Virus record (IMG/VR): IMGVR_UViG_3300035701_000105
Location: 1 to 39,659 of that record
DNA from: a virus
DNA length: 39,659 nucleotides
Strand: one strand, 5' to 3'
Below the pieces are notes generated by a model. It was not told the origin of the DNA, ran no database searches, and worked only from the letters and a program-made list of their open reading frames with translations. Positions 14,433-22,109 of this stretch are shown one piece after another (within the stretch, counting starts at the first letter, position 1; each line of letters starts with the position of its first letter). A program made the translations under genes and the position numbers.

Positions 14433-16148
14433 ATGAAATCTCCATTAAATTTCGCCGACTCCCTGGTCGATTTCTATAACCGGATCCGGGGCCGAGCCGG
14501 GACCGATATCGCCCGAGCGGACCGCCGGACCTTGAAACACGTCGCCGACGTCCGGGATTTTGATACTTTCGTCGAGACGCTTTTCGGCTTAATGCCGGAT
14601 CCGGACGAGGTCCTCAAGAAAGCAGGGATGACGCCGACGGTTTATCGCGATACATTGACGGACGCTCACGTCGCCGGCTCTTTAATGCAAAGAAAGAGCC
14701 GAGTCAAACGGATGGAGATCCAGATCCTCGCCGGCGACGCCGACGATCCTCGCTCCGTCTTTGTCCGGGATCTCATCGAGGACCAGGTCAAAGGGATCTC
14801 GAGGATGGAAAACGTAATCAATGAAATTCTCGACGCCCCCTTTTTCGGCGCAACGTATCTTGAGCTATTTTGGAATAGAGAGACGATAACGACCGAGAAA
14901 CCAAACGGAGAGATCATCCTTGAGAATATTATCGGAAAGCCTTTCGAGTGGTTTGTTTGGGACCTGGACGGAAATCTTATGATCCGGACCGATATGCTTT
15001 CGATGACTCCGACGTCCGCGAAATATATCCCGCCTTTTAAAATTTTTCCCGTCGTCAAAGACGGGACGTATTTAAACCCTTACGGCGACCGGGCCGTCAA
15101 GCGGGTTTACTGGCCGTATACGTTTAAAAAGGGCGGTCTCCGTTTCTGGACCGAGTTTCTCGAGAAATACGGGATGCCTTTTATTTTCGGGAAACCGGAT
15201 CCCTCGAAAAATCAAGACGAGGTCGACGAGTTTTTTAACGCCCTGGTCGATATGGTCCGAAACGGCGTCGTCGTTTCGCAAACAGGGAGCCAGAAAGACG
15301 AAATCAACGTAATCGAGACGGCAAACAAGAGCGGCTCGACCGATGCTTACAAGGTCTATAAAAACGCGATGAATATCGAAATCTCAAAGGCGATCCTCGG
15401 GGAGACGCTCACGATCGAAAACTCGGAGAGCGGGAGCCAGGCGGCGACGGAGACACATCTCGAGGTCCTCGAGTCGTTACAAGACGAGGACAAATCGATG
15501 GTCGAGTCGGCTCTCTCCGGAATATTCAAGATCATTTCAAAGTTAAACGTCGGCCCGGACACGGATCCGCCGGTCGCTCAATTAGTGGATCCGAAAGAGC
15601 TCTCGTTAAAACAGGCGGAGCGGGACGGGATCCTCGTCGAAAAGATCGGCGTCAAATTCAAGAAATCGTATATCGCGACGACTTACAAGATTAACGAGGA
15701 CGATTTCGAGGTCGGTCCGCTCCCGGTCGCCGGCGGAGGAGAGCCGGGGGATCGGGGAGTCGTCGAGGACCAGGTCCGGGCCCCGGCCGCCGGCGGAAAG
15801 CCGTCTCTCTCGACGAAAAAAACCGAGGAGTCGGTCCAGGCTCCGGAGAAAGAGACGGGGGAAACTCCGGAGGCTTCTTTCGCCGAGGCCGGCGAGAGTT
15901 TCGCGGTTCGGTCCGCTCTCGACTCTTACATTGAGGACGCTCTCGCCCGTTACGATAAATTGACGGCTCCGCTCAAGGTCCAAATCGCGGAGATCGTCAA
16001 GACGAGCCAGGATTTCGGGGAGTTTACGGTCCGGATGTCAACATTGAGAAATCGGATTGATCAAAGCCTTTTTTCCGACGTCTTTCGAGAGGCCCTCGCG
16101 ATCGCGGAGCTCGCGGGGGAATGGTCCGTCGTTAATAATAGAACGTAA
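14433..16148 (+). CDS. Portal protein (DUF935, Mu gp29-like)
   Basis: The 571-aa product fits the DUF935 portal family: an N-terminal DTLTDAHVAGSLMQRKSRV segment, LDAPFFGATYLELFWN, the wing region with GDRAVKRVYWPYTFKKGG, and WTEFLEKYGMPFIFGK. These are followed by SKAILGETLTIENSESGSQAATETH near residue 315-340. The portal forms the dodecameric ring at the head vertex and docks terminase and neck. The C-terminal 140 residues hold a Pro/Glu/Ala-rich linker and a helical tail. AAACGAAAGGA precedes the ATG. The next gene, gpF-like, follows after 11 bases as in Mu. Confidence 0.93.
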   Translation: MKSPLNFADSLVDFYNRIRGRAGTDIARADRRTLKHVADVRDFDTFVETLFGLMPDPDEVLKKAGMTPTVYRDTLTDAHVAGSLMQRKSRVKRMEIQILAGDADDPRSVFVRDLIEDQVKGISRMENVINEILDAPFFGATYLELFWNRETITTEKPNGEIILENIIGKPFEWFVWDLDGNLMIRTDMLSMTPTSAKYIPPFKIFPVVKDGTYLNPYGDRAVKRVYWPYTFKKGGLRFWTEFLEKYGMPFIFGKPDPSKNQDEVDEFFNALVDMVRNGVVVSQTGSQKDEINVIETANKSGSTDAYKVYKNAMNIEISKAILGETLTIENSESGSQAATETHLEVLESLQDEDKSMVESALSGIFKIISKLNVGPDTDPPVAQLVDPKELSLKQAERDGILVEKIGVKFKKSYIATTYKINEDDFEVGPLPVAGGGEPGDRGVVEDQVRAPAAGGKPSLSTKKTEESVQAPEKETGETPEASFAEAGESFAVRSALDSYIEDALARYDKLTAPLKVQIAEIVKTSQDFGEFTVRMSTLRNRIDQSLFSDVFREALAIAELAGEWSVVNNRT

Positions 16149-16159
16149 AGGGGAGCTCG

Positions 16160-17764
16160 ATGCCTTTGCCGGCGACGACCTTTCGGACCGGCCAGGTTTC
16201 GGGACCTCTCAAAGAGGCCCTCTCCTGGTCCCGGTCTAAACAAGTAATGTCAAGGTCGACTTTTGACCAGGTCGATTTTAGAACAAAGCTCGAGAGTTTC
16301 ACGGTCGCCGGCAATCTCACGAATAACGCGATCGCCTCAATTCAGAACAAGGCGATCAATGCAATCGAGGCCGGTCAATCCTATAAAGATTTTACATCCG
16401 CTCTCTCTCCCGAGGTCCTCTCGAATATTACGAGCCCGTCCGTCGTCTATCAAAACGCGATCAATAATGCTTACGGCCGGGCCCGTTTCGAGACTCAAAA
16501 CGATATCCGGGGAGTAAAACCGTTTTTAAAATACGTTACTTTCGGAGACGAAAAGGTCCGGCCAAATCATGCAATTTTAAACGGCCGCGTCGCTCGAGCC
16601 GATGATGATTTCTGGCTCGTCAATTATCCGCCAAACGGCCATAATTGCCGATGCGTCGCTCGAGCCTTAACCGAGGCGGACGTCCGTCGGAAAGGATTAC
16701 AACCTCGGACGATGGCGCAAATTGAGCAAGACGCGGCCAGGGAGCAAGCGGACCAGGGAATCCCGGTCGCGGACCGCGTCCGGCCGCTTGCGGATCCAGG
16801 ATGGCGGGGATCCTTTGAGGTCGGAAAGCCTTTCTCTGACTCATTAATGAAACGACTCGAGAAATATAACGCTCCAGGTTACGAGAGTTTCTTTACTCCG
16901 GATCCGGTCCCTCCGGCCATTTTCAAAGAGCCGCCGGTAATGAAAAAAAACGAGTCTTTCGTCGCGACGACAAAAGGCGATGCGGAGAATTACGCGAGAG
17001 AGAATTTCGGGACCGAGACGATGCGAGTCGACTATACGGGGATCTCGGTCGACTCGATGAACGTCATTAATAAGGCGCTCCTCGAGGTAAAACAAAAATA
17101 TAATTTACAAGAGGTCCGCGTCGTCGAGGCCCGGACGATGAAATCAACATGGGGAGCGTTTGTCCAGGGGAAAGGGCTCTATTTAAACCGCTCCCATTGT
17201 TTCGACGAGGCGGCCGGCCGGAAATTCTTTACGAGCGGATCCGGTCGTTATGCCGAGTCGGCGGTAAAGGCTAATCTTAAAAATGCCGAGGACCGGATCG
17301 TTTTCTTACAAAAGAAACTCGACGAGATAAAAGCCGCAAATCCGGAGACATGGTCAAAATTAACCGAGGCTCAATCAATCCGGAAATATATTAAAGGTTA
17401 CGAGCTCGACATCGTAAAATATTCTAATTGGTGGAAACGGCATAACGTCGGAGACGACTTAAAGGATCTTGTCGTTCACGAAACCGGGCATCTCCTGGTC
17501 AATCAAAAGGCTCCGACGGTCGGAATGTATGGACATTATAAGCGAGTTCCGGAATTTGTTTTCGAGGGGACAAAATTTCAGAAATATGGATTTAAGCGAT
17601 GGATGGTCTCCGACGAGCATCGTCAATTCCGCCGGAAACATCTCTCGGAATATTCTGAAAAAAATTTAAACGAATATATCGCGGAGAGTTTCGCCTCTTA
17701 TGCTCGAGGCGGGGCCGTCCATCCAGAGGTCAAGGAATTTATCGAGGAGATATTAATAAAATGA
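16160..17764 (+). CDS. MuF-type minor head protein fused to an HExxH metallopeptidase-like domain
   Basis: The 534-aa product joins two parts. Residues 1-180 are a Mu gpF/SPP1 gp7 head morphogenesis domain: AGQSYKDF, RARFETQNDIRG, KVRPNHAILNGRVA and the end motif NYPPNGHNCRCVARAL. Residues 280-534 form a second domain with AFVQGKGLYLNRSHCFDEA, a zincin motif VHETGH at 439-444 (His440, Glu441, His444), and NEYIAESFASY where Glu509 could be the third zinc ligand. MuF proteins with C-terminal toxin domains are a known class; this looks like a peptidase member carried in the virion and perhaps injected with DNA. A self-maturation role in the head is the alternative. The stop overlaps the next gene by 4 bases. 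Confidence 0.87.
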   Translation: MPLPATTFRTGQVSGPLKEALSWSRSKQVMSRSTFDQVDFRTKLESFTVAGNLTNNAIASIQNKAINAIEAGQSYKDFTSALSPEVLSNITSPSVVYQNAINNAYGRARFETQNDIRGVKPFLKYVTFGDEKVRPNHAILNGRVARADDDFWLVNYPPNGHNCRCVARALTEADVRRKGLQPRTMAQIEQDAAREQADQGIPVADRVRPLADPGWRGSFEVGKPFSDSLMKRLEKYNAPGYESFFTPDPVPPAIFKEPPVMKKNESFVATTKGDAENYARENFGTETMRVDYTGISVDSMNVINKALLEVKQKYNLQEVRVVEARTMKSTWGAFVQGKGLYLNRSHCFDEAAGRKFFTSGSGRYAESAVKANLKNAEDRIVFLQKKLDEIKAANPETWSKLTEAQSIRKYIKGYELDIVKYSNWWKRHNVGDDLKDLVVHETGHLLVNQKAPTVGMYGHYKRVPEFVFEGTKFQKYGFKRWMVSDEHRQFRRKHLSEYSEKNLNEYIAESFASYARGGAVHPEVKEFIEEILIK

Positions 17765-18441
17765 GCGTCTCTTTACAATGCCTTAATTGTCTTTTATACC
17801 AGGACCTCGAGAGCGATAAAAAAGGTTTCCCGGTTTGCGATGCTTTCCCGGCCGGGATCCCGCCGGAGATACTCGACGGCGTACACGATCACTTATTTCA
17901 TTTTGTCGGAGACAATGGGATCGTCCGGGTCCCGATCCGTTACGGGAGCGGGGGATCGGTCCATATTGTAACGCCCGAGGCGGAGCGAAAGGCGGTCGAC
18001 GAGCCGCTCAATCTTTCGGCGGTCCGCGACGACTCAATCAAAGCGGTTTTTGATTACCTGGTCGACTACCAGGCTCGGCGGAAAGCGATCCCGATCGCCC
18101 CGAAAGACTCGAGCGATTTCGGAGATTGGAATTACTATACGATCGCCGGCGGCCGGCGGATCATCGTTACTCGCGAGCTCACTCGGCGGATCAATTACGT
18201 CGTTACGGGGCTCAAAAATCCGGTAATGGTTTTTCGCGACGTCCAGGCTCAAAAGACGACCGGCCAGAAATATACGGTCGAATTTTTTATCGCCCGTTTT
18301 CTGGACCAGGGGGGGTTATATTTTGCAAACGTCCGCGTCGTTTCGGACGTCGCTCACGCGGTTTTTATCGCCCGGACCGAGGCCGAGCTCCCCGGCATTT
18401 TGAAAGAAATCTCGGGCGTTGAGATTTTTAGAGATTTTTAA
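17761..18441 (+). CDS. Cys-motif protein overlapping the MuF-peptidase gene; possible partner
   Basis: The 226-aa product begins with CLNCLLYQ (Cys7, Cys10) and PVCDAFPAGIPPEILDG with Cys26, then DH at 43-44. This CxxC...CDAFPxGIP pattern recurs in small proteins near MuF-type genes of other mobile elements. The rest (100-226) is an alpha/beta domain I do not recognise, with a segment like a barwin or MuF-associated fold (KNPVMVFRDVQAQKTTGQKYTVEFFIARF). The ATGA overlap with the upstream peptidase fusion suggests that the two are made together. It could be an immunity protein or chaperone for the peptidase domain; that is inference. Confidence 0.78.
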   Translation: MSVSLQCLNCLLYQDLESDKKGFPVCDAFPAGIPPEILDGVHDHLFHFVGDNGIVRVPIRYGSGGSVHIVTPEAERKAVDEPLNLSAVRDDSIKAVFDYLVDYQARRKAIPIAPKDSSDFGDWNYYTIAGGRRIIVTRELTRRINYVVTGLKNPVMVFRDVQAQKTTGQKYTVEFFIARFLDQGGLYFANVRVVSDVAHAVFIARTEAELPGILKEISGVEIFRDF

Positions 18442-18467
18442 AAAAGGAGCGAGATGCGGTCGAAATG

Positions 18468-18481
18468 CGTCCGCAATGCGG
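18468..18481. repeat. 14-base direct repeat, copy 1
   Basis: The word CGTCCGCAATGCGG occurs here and again at 18645-18658. It contains a short CCGC-AAT-GCGG inverted repeat. Two copies flanking the poly-G hairpins may be binding sites for a regulator. Confidence 0.6.
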
Positions 18482-18516
18482 GATCCGGAGCGTCCGGATC
18501 CGAGGGCCTCGAGGCC

Positions 18517-18566
18517 ATTTCGGAGGGGGGGGGTCCGAAATTTCGGAGGGGGGGTCCGAAATTTCG
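18517..18566. repeat. Tandem inverted repeats with G9 and G7 loops
   Basis: TTTCGGA, nine G, TCCGAAA (18518-18540) is followed at once by TTTCGGA, seven G, TCCGAAA (18541-18561). The second stem extends to 12 bp (18536-18547 with 18555-18566). The loops are pure G. No T tract follows, so this is not a normal intrinsic terminator. Confidence 0.8.
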
Positions 18567-18644
18567 AGGAGAGACAAGGGGCCTTTAATTATTATGAAAA
18601 ATGTTTTATAACCCATTGAAAAGATCGGAAGCTCCGAAAATATC

Positions 18645-18658
18645 CGTCCGCAATGCGG
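18645..18658. repeat. 14-base direct repeat, copy 2
   Basis: Second exact copy of CGTCCGCAATGCGG, 164 bases after the first poly-G-side copy at 18468-18481. Confidence 0.6.
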
Positions 18659-18690
18659 CCGCAATACGCCGGCTTTGCGTCCGTTATGCT

Positions 18691-18718
18691 AAACAAACAA
18701 ACAAACAAACAAACAAAC
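18691..18718. repeat. (AAAC)7 simple sequence repeat
   Basis: Seven uninterrupted AAAC units lie about 97 bases upstream of the protease/scaffold ATG. Such runs change length by strand slippage, so spacing between upstream elements and the promoter could vary. It does not lie in a gene. Confidence 0.85.
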
Positions 18719-18780
18719 ATAGATCCCCCATCTCGGGTCCGATATCGCAATTTCTCGAAATATTTTTAGTTGGTAATTAT

Positions 18781-18788
18781 TATAAAAT
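18781..18788 (+). promoter_or_regulatory. Candidate -10 element before the head protease gene
   Basis: TATAAAAT lies in an AT-rich stretch after the non-coding region and before AAGAAAGGAG and the ATG at 18816. No good -35 box is seen at the proper distance, so if real the promoter may need an activator. Confidence 0.3.
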
Positions 18789-18815
18789 AATTGTAATTTA
18801 AGAAAGGAGATAACG

Positions 18816-20147
18816 ATGCCCTACACAAACGAACACGCGGCCAGGCTACACGATCCGGACGGTTACGAGCGTTTCCGCCGGATGATAAACCAGGGCGGAG
18901 CCGGGATCGACTTTATCATCGGCTTTAAACGCGGCGGCGGATCCGAGGTCCAGGCGATCCGGTTTGCAAAATCAAAATTTACGGCGGCCGAGGCGAAAAA
19001 ATGGCTCGCCGATCACGATCACAAGGCGATCTCTTTCGAGCCGGCGGCCGAGGGCTCGAATAACTCCGAGCTCGATTTCGAGGCCGTCTCTCCGGACCTG
19101 GCTCAAGGGTCCGCGATCGAGGGCGAGGTCGAAATCGCGGTCGCGGGAAAATATCCTCAAGGCGATTTGACGCCGGAGATATTCGACGAGCTCGTCGCGA
19201 CGTTTAATCCGGCCGTACATGAACCGCCTCACGTTATCGGCCATATAACGCCGGAACATAACGACCGGCCGGCTTACGGATGGATCGCGGGGCTCCGTCG
19301 TGTCGGCGACCGGCTCCTCGCGAAATCGAAACAGATCGCGAAAGATCTCGACGACCTGGTCCGCTCCGGACGTTTTAAGAAAAGGTCGATCGGGATCCGG
19401 GTCCTCGAGGACGGGCGGAGATACTTGCACCATCTCGCCTGGCTCGGCTCAATGGTCCCGGCTTGCAAGGGATTGAAAGACGTTTATCTTGATTACCTCG
19501 ACGCCGGGCGTCAAGAGGATTTCGAGATAGAAATTGATAACTCAAATTCAAACAAAGGAGATCTCTCGATGAAAACTTACACAGAGGAAGAAATGAGAAA
19601 CGAGACCGCTCGGATCGAGCGGGAGACTCGCGACAAGGTCAAGGCCGAGCTCGAGACCGATTTCGCGGATCGCCTCAAGACGGCGGAGACGGCGGCCAGG
19701 GCCGACGAGCGGAAAAAGGTCGAAAAGGAATTTTCGGACGCCTCGGTCGAAACGACCAGGGCGGCCAATTATCGCCGGGACGTCGACTCGCTCCTCAAGA
19801 AAGCGATCGACGAAAAGAAAATCGTTTCCGCTCAAGTCGAGCCTCTCCGGGCGATCTTGTACGCGATGGACAAGACGGCCGAGCTCGTCTATTCCGAGGG
19901 CGAGGGCGACAAGAAAGTCGAGCGCAAGGAAAAGGCCCTCGACGCGGCAAAGAGGATCATCGAAAGCTATACGGATAAGCTCGGCGGTAACGTCGAAGAT
20001 CCCGCAAATGCCGGGGCCAGGGGCGGCCAGGATGCCAATTACGCCGAGGACAAGGCGGCGGCCTGGAAACTCTCGAAAGACGAGGGGATCACTTTCGGCC
20101 AGGCTTTGAAAAAGGTCCAGGCGAAACGCGCGGGCGCGAGCAAGTAA
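18816..20147 (+). CDS. Head maturation protease-scaffold fusion (Mu I-like)
   Basis: The 443-aa product has an N-terminal small domain (FKRGGGSEVQAIRFAKSKFT, about 37-70) and a protease domain (84-235) with HVIGHITPEHNDRPAYGW and GRFKKRSIGIRV; His143 and Ser191 are plausible catalytic residues. A charged, helical scaffold part follows from 252 to the end. Phage proteases of this kind cut the scaffold from the prohead. The ATG follows AAGAAAGGAG. An internal ribosome site and ATG at 19569 divide the two parts (separate entry). Decoration protein and major capsid follow, the usual order. Confidence 0.85.
   Translation: MPYTNEHAARLHDPDGYERFRRMINQGGAGIDFIIGFKRGGGSEVQAIRFAKSKFTAAEAKKWLADHDHKAISFEPAAEGSNNSELDFEAVSPDLAQGSAIEGEVEIAVAGKYPQGDLTPEIFDELVATFNPAVHEPPHVIGHITPEHNDRPAYGWIAGLRRVGDRLLAKSKQIAKDLDDLVRSGRFKKRSIGIRVLEDGRRYLHHLAWLGSMVPACKGLKDVYLDYLDAGRQEDFEIEIDNSNSNKGDLSMKTYTEEEMRNETARIERETRDKVKAELETDFADRLKTAETAARADERKKVEKEFSDASVETTRAANYRRDVDSLLKKAIDEKKIVSAQVEPLRAILYAMDKTAELVYSEGEGDKKVERKEKALDAAKRIIESYTDKLGGNVEDPANAGARGGQDANYAEDKAAAWKLSKDEGITFGQALKKVQAKRAGASK
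19569..20147 (+). CDS. Nested in-frame scaffold protein (internal start)
   Basis: Within the protease-scaffold gene, AAAGGAG at 19554-19560 stands 8 bases before an in-frame ATG at 19569 (residue 252). This would yield a 192-aa protein that is highly charged, helical (RIERETRDKVKAELETD...) and ends in a basic patch, as scaffold proteins do. The same nested layout is known for lambda C/Nu3 and Mu I/Z. That the start lies exactly at the boundary between the protease and scaffold parts supports real use. Confidence 0.75.
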   Translation: MKTYTEEEMRNETARIERETRDKVKAELETDFADRLKTAETAARADERKKVEKEFSDASVETTRAANYRRDVDSLLKKAIDEKKIVSAQVEPLRAILYAMDKTAELVYSEGEGDKKVERKEKALDAAKRIIESYTDKLGGNVEDPANAGARGGQDANYAEDKAAAWKLSKDEGITFGQALKKVQAKRAGASK

Positions 20148-20218
20148 CGCGGCCAGGGAAAAAAGCGGAGAAAAAAAAAGGAAATCTCAATCTTTAACTT
20201 TTAAAAGGAGTTTCTAAA

Positions 20219-20593
20219 ATGAGAAACAATATCACCGGCATCGTCGAGACGGCCGCGATCGACGTCGGCATCGCCGTCAAGAAAGGCTCGGCGGCAAACG
20301 GGATCGTAAAATGCGGAGCGGGAGAAAAGTCTCTCGGCCTGGTCGACGCGACGGATTTCAATCACTCGGTCGCCGTCGGCGAGCAAGCGTCCATTTCTGT
20401 CGACGGGCTCGGCCTGGCCGTCGTCGGAGTCTCGGTCGTCGCGATGGGGACAAACGTCGAAAGCGACACAAACGGCAAGGTAAAGCCGATCGCCGGGTCC
20501 GGCAAGCATCAGAGAGTCGGCGAAACGCTCGAGCCGGGAAATCCGGGAGACCTGGTCAAAATACGGATCACGCTTGACGAGGTCAACGTCTAA
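20219..20593 (+). CDS. Head decoration/DUF2190-like protein
   Basis: The 124-aa product is beta-rich, with repeated Gly/Val strands (AVKKGSAANGIVKCGAGEKSLGLVDATD; VAVGEQASISVDGLGLAVVG) and an end KIRITLDEV. Small proteins of this size and pattern between scaffold and major capsid genes are capsid-stabilising decoration or cement proteins. AAAAGGAG lies just before the ATG, suggesting high expression. Confidence 0.78.
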   Translation: MRNNITGIVETAAIDVGIAVKKGSAANGIVKCGAGEKSLGLVDATDFNHSVAVGEQASISVDGLGLAVVGVSVVAMGTNVESDTNGKVKPIAGSGKHQRVGETLEPGNPGDLVKIRITLDEVNV

Positions 20594-20657
20594 AAAAAAG
20601 ACCGAGGACCTCGAGGAGAATAAAAACGATCATTCAACCTTAAAAGGAGCTTATCAA

Positions 20658-21575
20658 ATGGCCGAGACAAAAGCCGGACACGTCGACCAACGCTTGACCG
20701 ACGTCTCCATCAATTATCCGCAGAAAGAATACGCGGCGTCCGTCCTCTTTCCGGAAACCCCGGTAATGAAAGGCGCGGACGAGTTCACGATCTACAACAA
20801 GATCAACCTCTTTCAAAACCCTGACGACAACATCGGAAAATACTCCGAAGCAAACGAGCTCAAGATCGGGAGCTCGACGGACACCTATTCCGTCCGAAAC
20901 CGGGCCCTCAAGGGTTTCGTTGCCGAGGAAGATCGCGACAACTACGATCAGCCTCTCGATCCCGAGATCGACGAGGTCGAGGCCCTCACGGCCGCGATCC
21001 TCAATAACCGCGAGATCCGGGCTCACGCCCTCGCCGCCACAATTTCGCAAACCGCCTCTCCCTCGACGAAATGGTCCGCCGGCGGGACGCCGATCGCGGA
21101 TATCGAGGCGGCCGCTCAAGCGATGTTTATGCGGCCAAACGTCGCCGTCATTTCAGAGCCGGTCTGGAATGTCCTAAAAAATCACTCCGATATTATCGCC
21201 CGTTTCGGCGGCGGTTTTACCGCGACGAAAGTCGTAACGGCGGAAATGGTCGCCTCGATTTTCGAGCTCGAAAGGATCGTCGTCGCTCGAGCCCGTTACT
21301 CGACGGCCAGGCCGAAAAACACGGCCGCTCTCGCGTATATTTGGGGTAAGGATATGATCCTCGCCTACGTCGAGCCGAGTCTCGGCCGCAAACGTCCGAC
21401 TTTCGGCCGGCTTTTCGCGCAGAAACTCGCCGGCGGTCCGACTTTCCGCGTCCGCAAGTGGATGGACGAAAACAAAGGCGTCGGCGGGGCGACCGTGATC
21501 CAGGTCGAGCATCGGTCGATCGAAAAGGTCATCGCCGAGGCTTTCGGTTACGCCCTTACGGCTTGCATCGCCTAA
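20658..21575 (+). CDS. Major capsid protein
   Basis: The 305-aa product begins MAETKAGHVDQRLTDVSINY and has the strand/loop NPDDNIGKYSEANELKIG. It also has an alpha-rich P-domain stretch with VDEVEALTAAILNN-like helices (near 95-115) and MRPNVAVISEPVWNVLKNH, typical of Mu T-like HK97-fold capsids. Length is near that of Mu gpT. The start at 20658 follows CCTTAAAAGGAG; an in-frame upstream start overlaps the previous gene without a site. A strong terminator follows 21 bases after the stop. Confidence 0.88.
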   Translation: MAETKAGHVDQRLTDVSINYPQKEYAASVLFPETPVMKGADEFTIYNKINLFQNPDDNIGKYSEANELKIGSSTDTYSVRNRALKGFVAEEDRDNYDQPLDPEIDEVEALTAAILNNREIRAHALAATISQTASPSTKWSAGGTPIADIEAAAQAMFMRPNVAVISEPVWNVLKNHSDIIARFGGGFTATKVVTAEMVASIFELERIVVARARYSTARPKNTAALAYIWGKDMILAYVEPSLGRKRPTFGRLFAQKLAGGPTFRVRKWMDENKGVGGATVIQVEHRSIEKVIAEAFGYALTACIA

Positions 21576-21596
21576 AAAAACCAGGCGATCGGGCGA

Positions 21597-21631
21597 GCCG
21601 GGGCCTTGACGGGCTCCGGCCGCCTTTTTTT
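21597..21631 (+). terminator. Intrinsic terminator after the major capsid gene
   Basis: GCCGGGGCC (21597-21605) pairs with GGCTCCGGC (21612-21620) as a 9-bp stem with one G-U pair and a 6-base loop. Four bases later comes a run of seven T (21625-21631). It would reduce reading from the capsid gene into the neck genes. Confidence 0.85.
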
Positions 21632-21648
21632 AACCGGGAGCTCGGACA

Positions 21649-22107
21649 ATGGGAAGCGATAACAAATACGCGAGCGTCGATGACGTTGAATCTCGTTACG
21701 CGACTGATTTTTTAATCCGTATAACGAATTTTACGGACGAGGACGAGGGGACGGAGATAAACGAGGACCGGATAACGACGGCCCTCGAGGACGCGAGCGA
21801 TTTAATCGACGGCTATTTACAGGGCCGTTATGCGATCCCCGTCTCTCCATTTCCCGAGTTTTTTATCCCGGACACGGTCAAGCTCGCGATCAAGCTCCTG
21901 GTCGAGCGTAAGGGTTACGAGCCGAAATCTCCGGACGAGGCTCACGTTACGGCCGGAAACGAGGTCCTTAAAAAATACATGGCGATCGCCGACGGGTCGA
22001 TTTCCATTTCGATCCCTGACTCCGGAGGGAGCTCGGTCCCTCCGACGAAAGTCTTGACGAGTTCACCGGGCGCGATCTTTGACAAAGAAACTCTCGACAA
22101 GTATTAA
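21649..22107 (+). CDS. DUF1320 head-tail joining protein (Mu gp36-like)
   Basis: The 152-aa product has the DUF1320 pattern: YASVDDVESRYATDFLIRIT at the start, DRITTALEDASDLIDGYLQGRYAIP in the middle, then KLAIKLLVERKG. Known family members are neck or head-completion proteins. A GGGAG site precedes the ATG. The stop is 2 bases before the next gene. Confidence 0.88.
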   Translation: MGSDNKYASVDDVESRYATDFLIRITNFTDEDEGTEINEDRITTALEDASDLIDGYLQGRYAIPVSPFPEFFIPDTVKLAIKLLVERKGYEPKSPDEAHVTAGNEVLKKYMAIADGSISISIPDSGGSSVPPTKVLTSSPGAIFDKETLDKY

Positions 22108-22109
22108 AA

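Larger units (their letters stand above)
18442..18815. other. Longest non-coding stretch: hairpins, repeats and a leader for the protease operon
   Basis: These 374 bases have no supported gene. From left to right they hold a GCGG/CCGC-rich hairpin region, two tandem TTTCGGA/TCCGAAA inverted repeats with poly-G loops, an AT-rich segment, a second copy of a 14-base repeat, a seven-unit AAAC repeat, and an AT-rich stretch with TATAAAAT at 18781-18788. The latter stands 28 bases before the next ATG. Short frames here read through the repeats and are rejected. It looks like the end of one transcription unit and the control region of the head protease, scaffold and capsid genes. Confidence 0.7.

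Noticed and set aside
18419-18619. Frame through the poly-G hairpins
   Set aside because: Translation is low-complexity Arg/Gly from the repeats and lacks a ribosome site.
18691-18718. CRISPR-like repeat
   Set aside because: It is a simple AAAC run with no spacers; no other array was seen.
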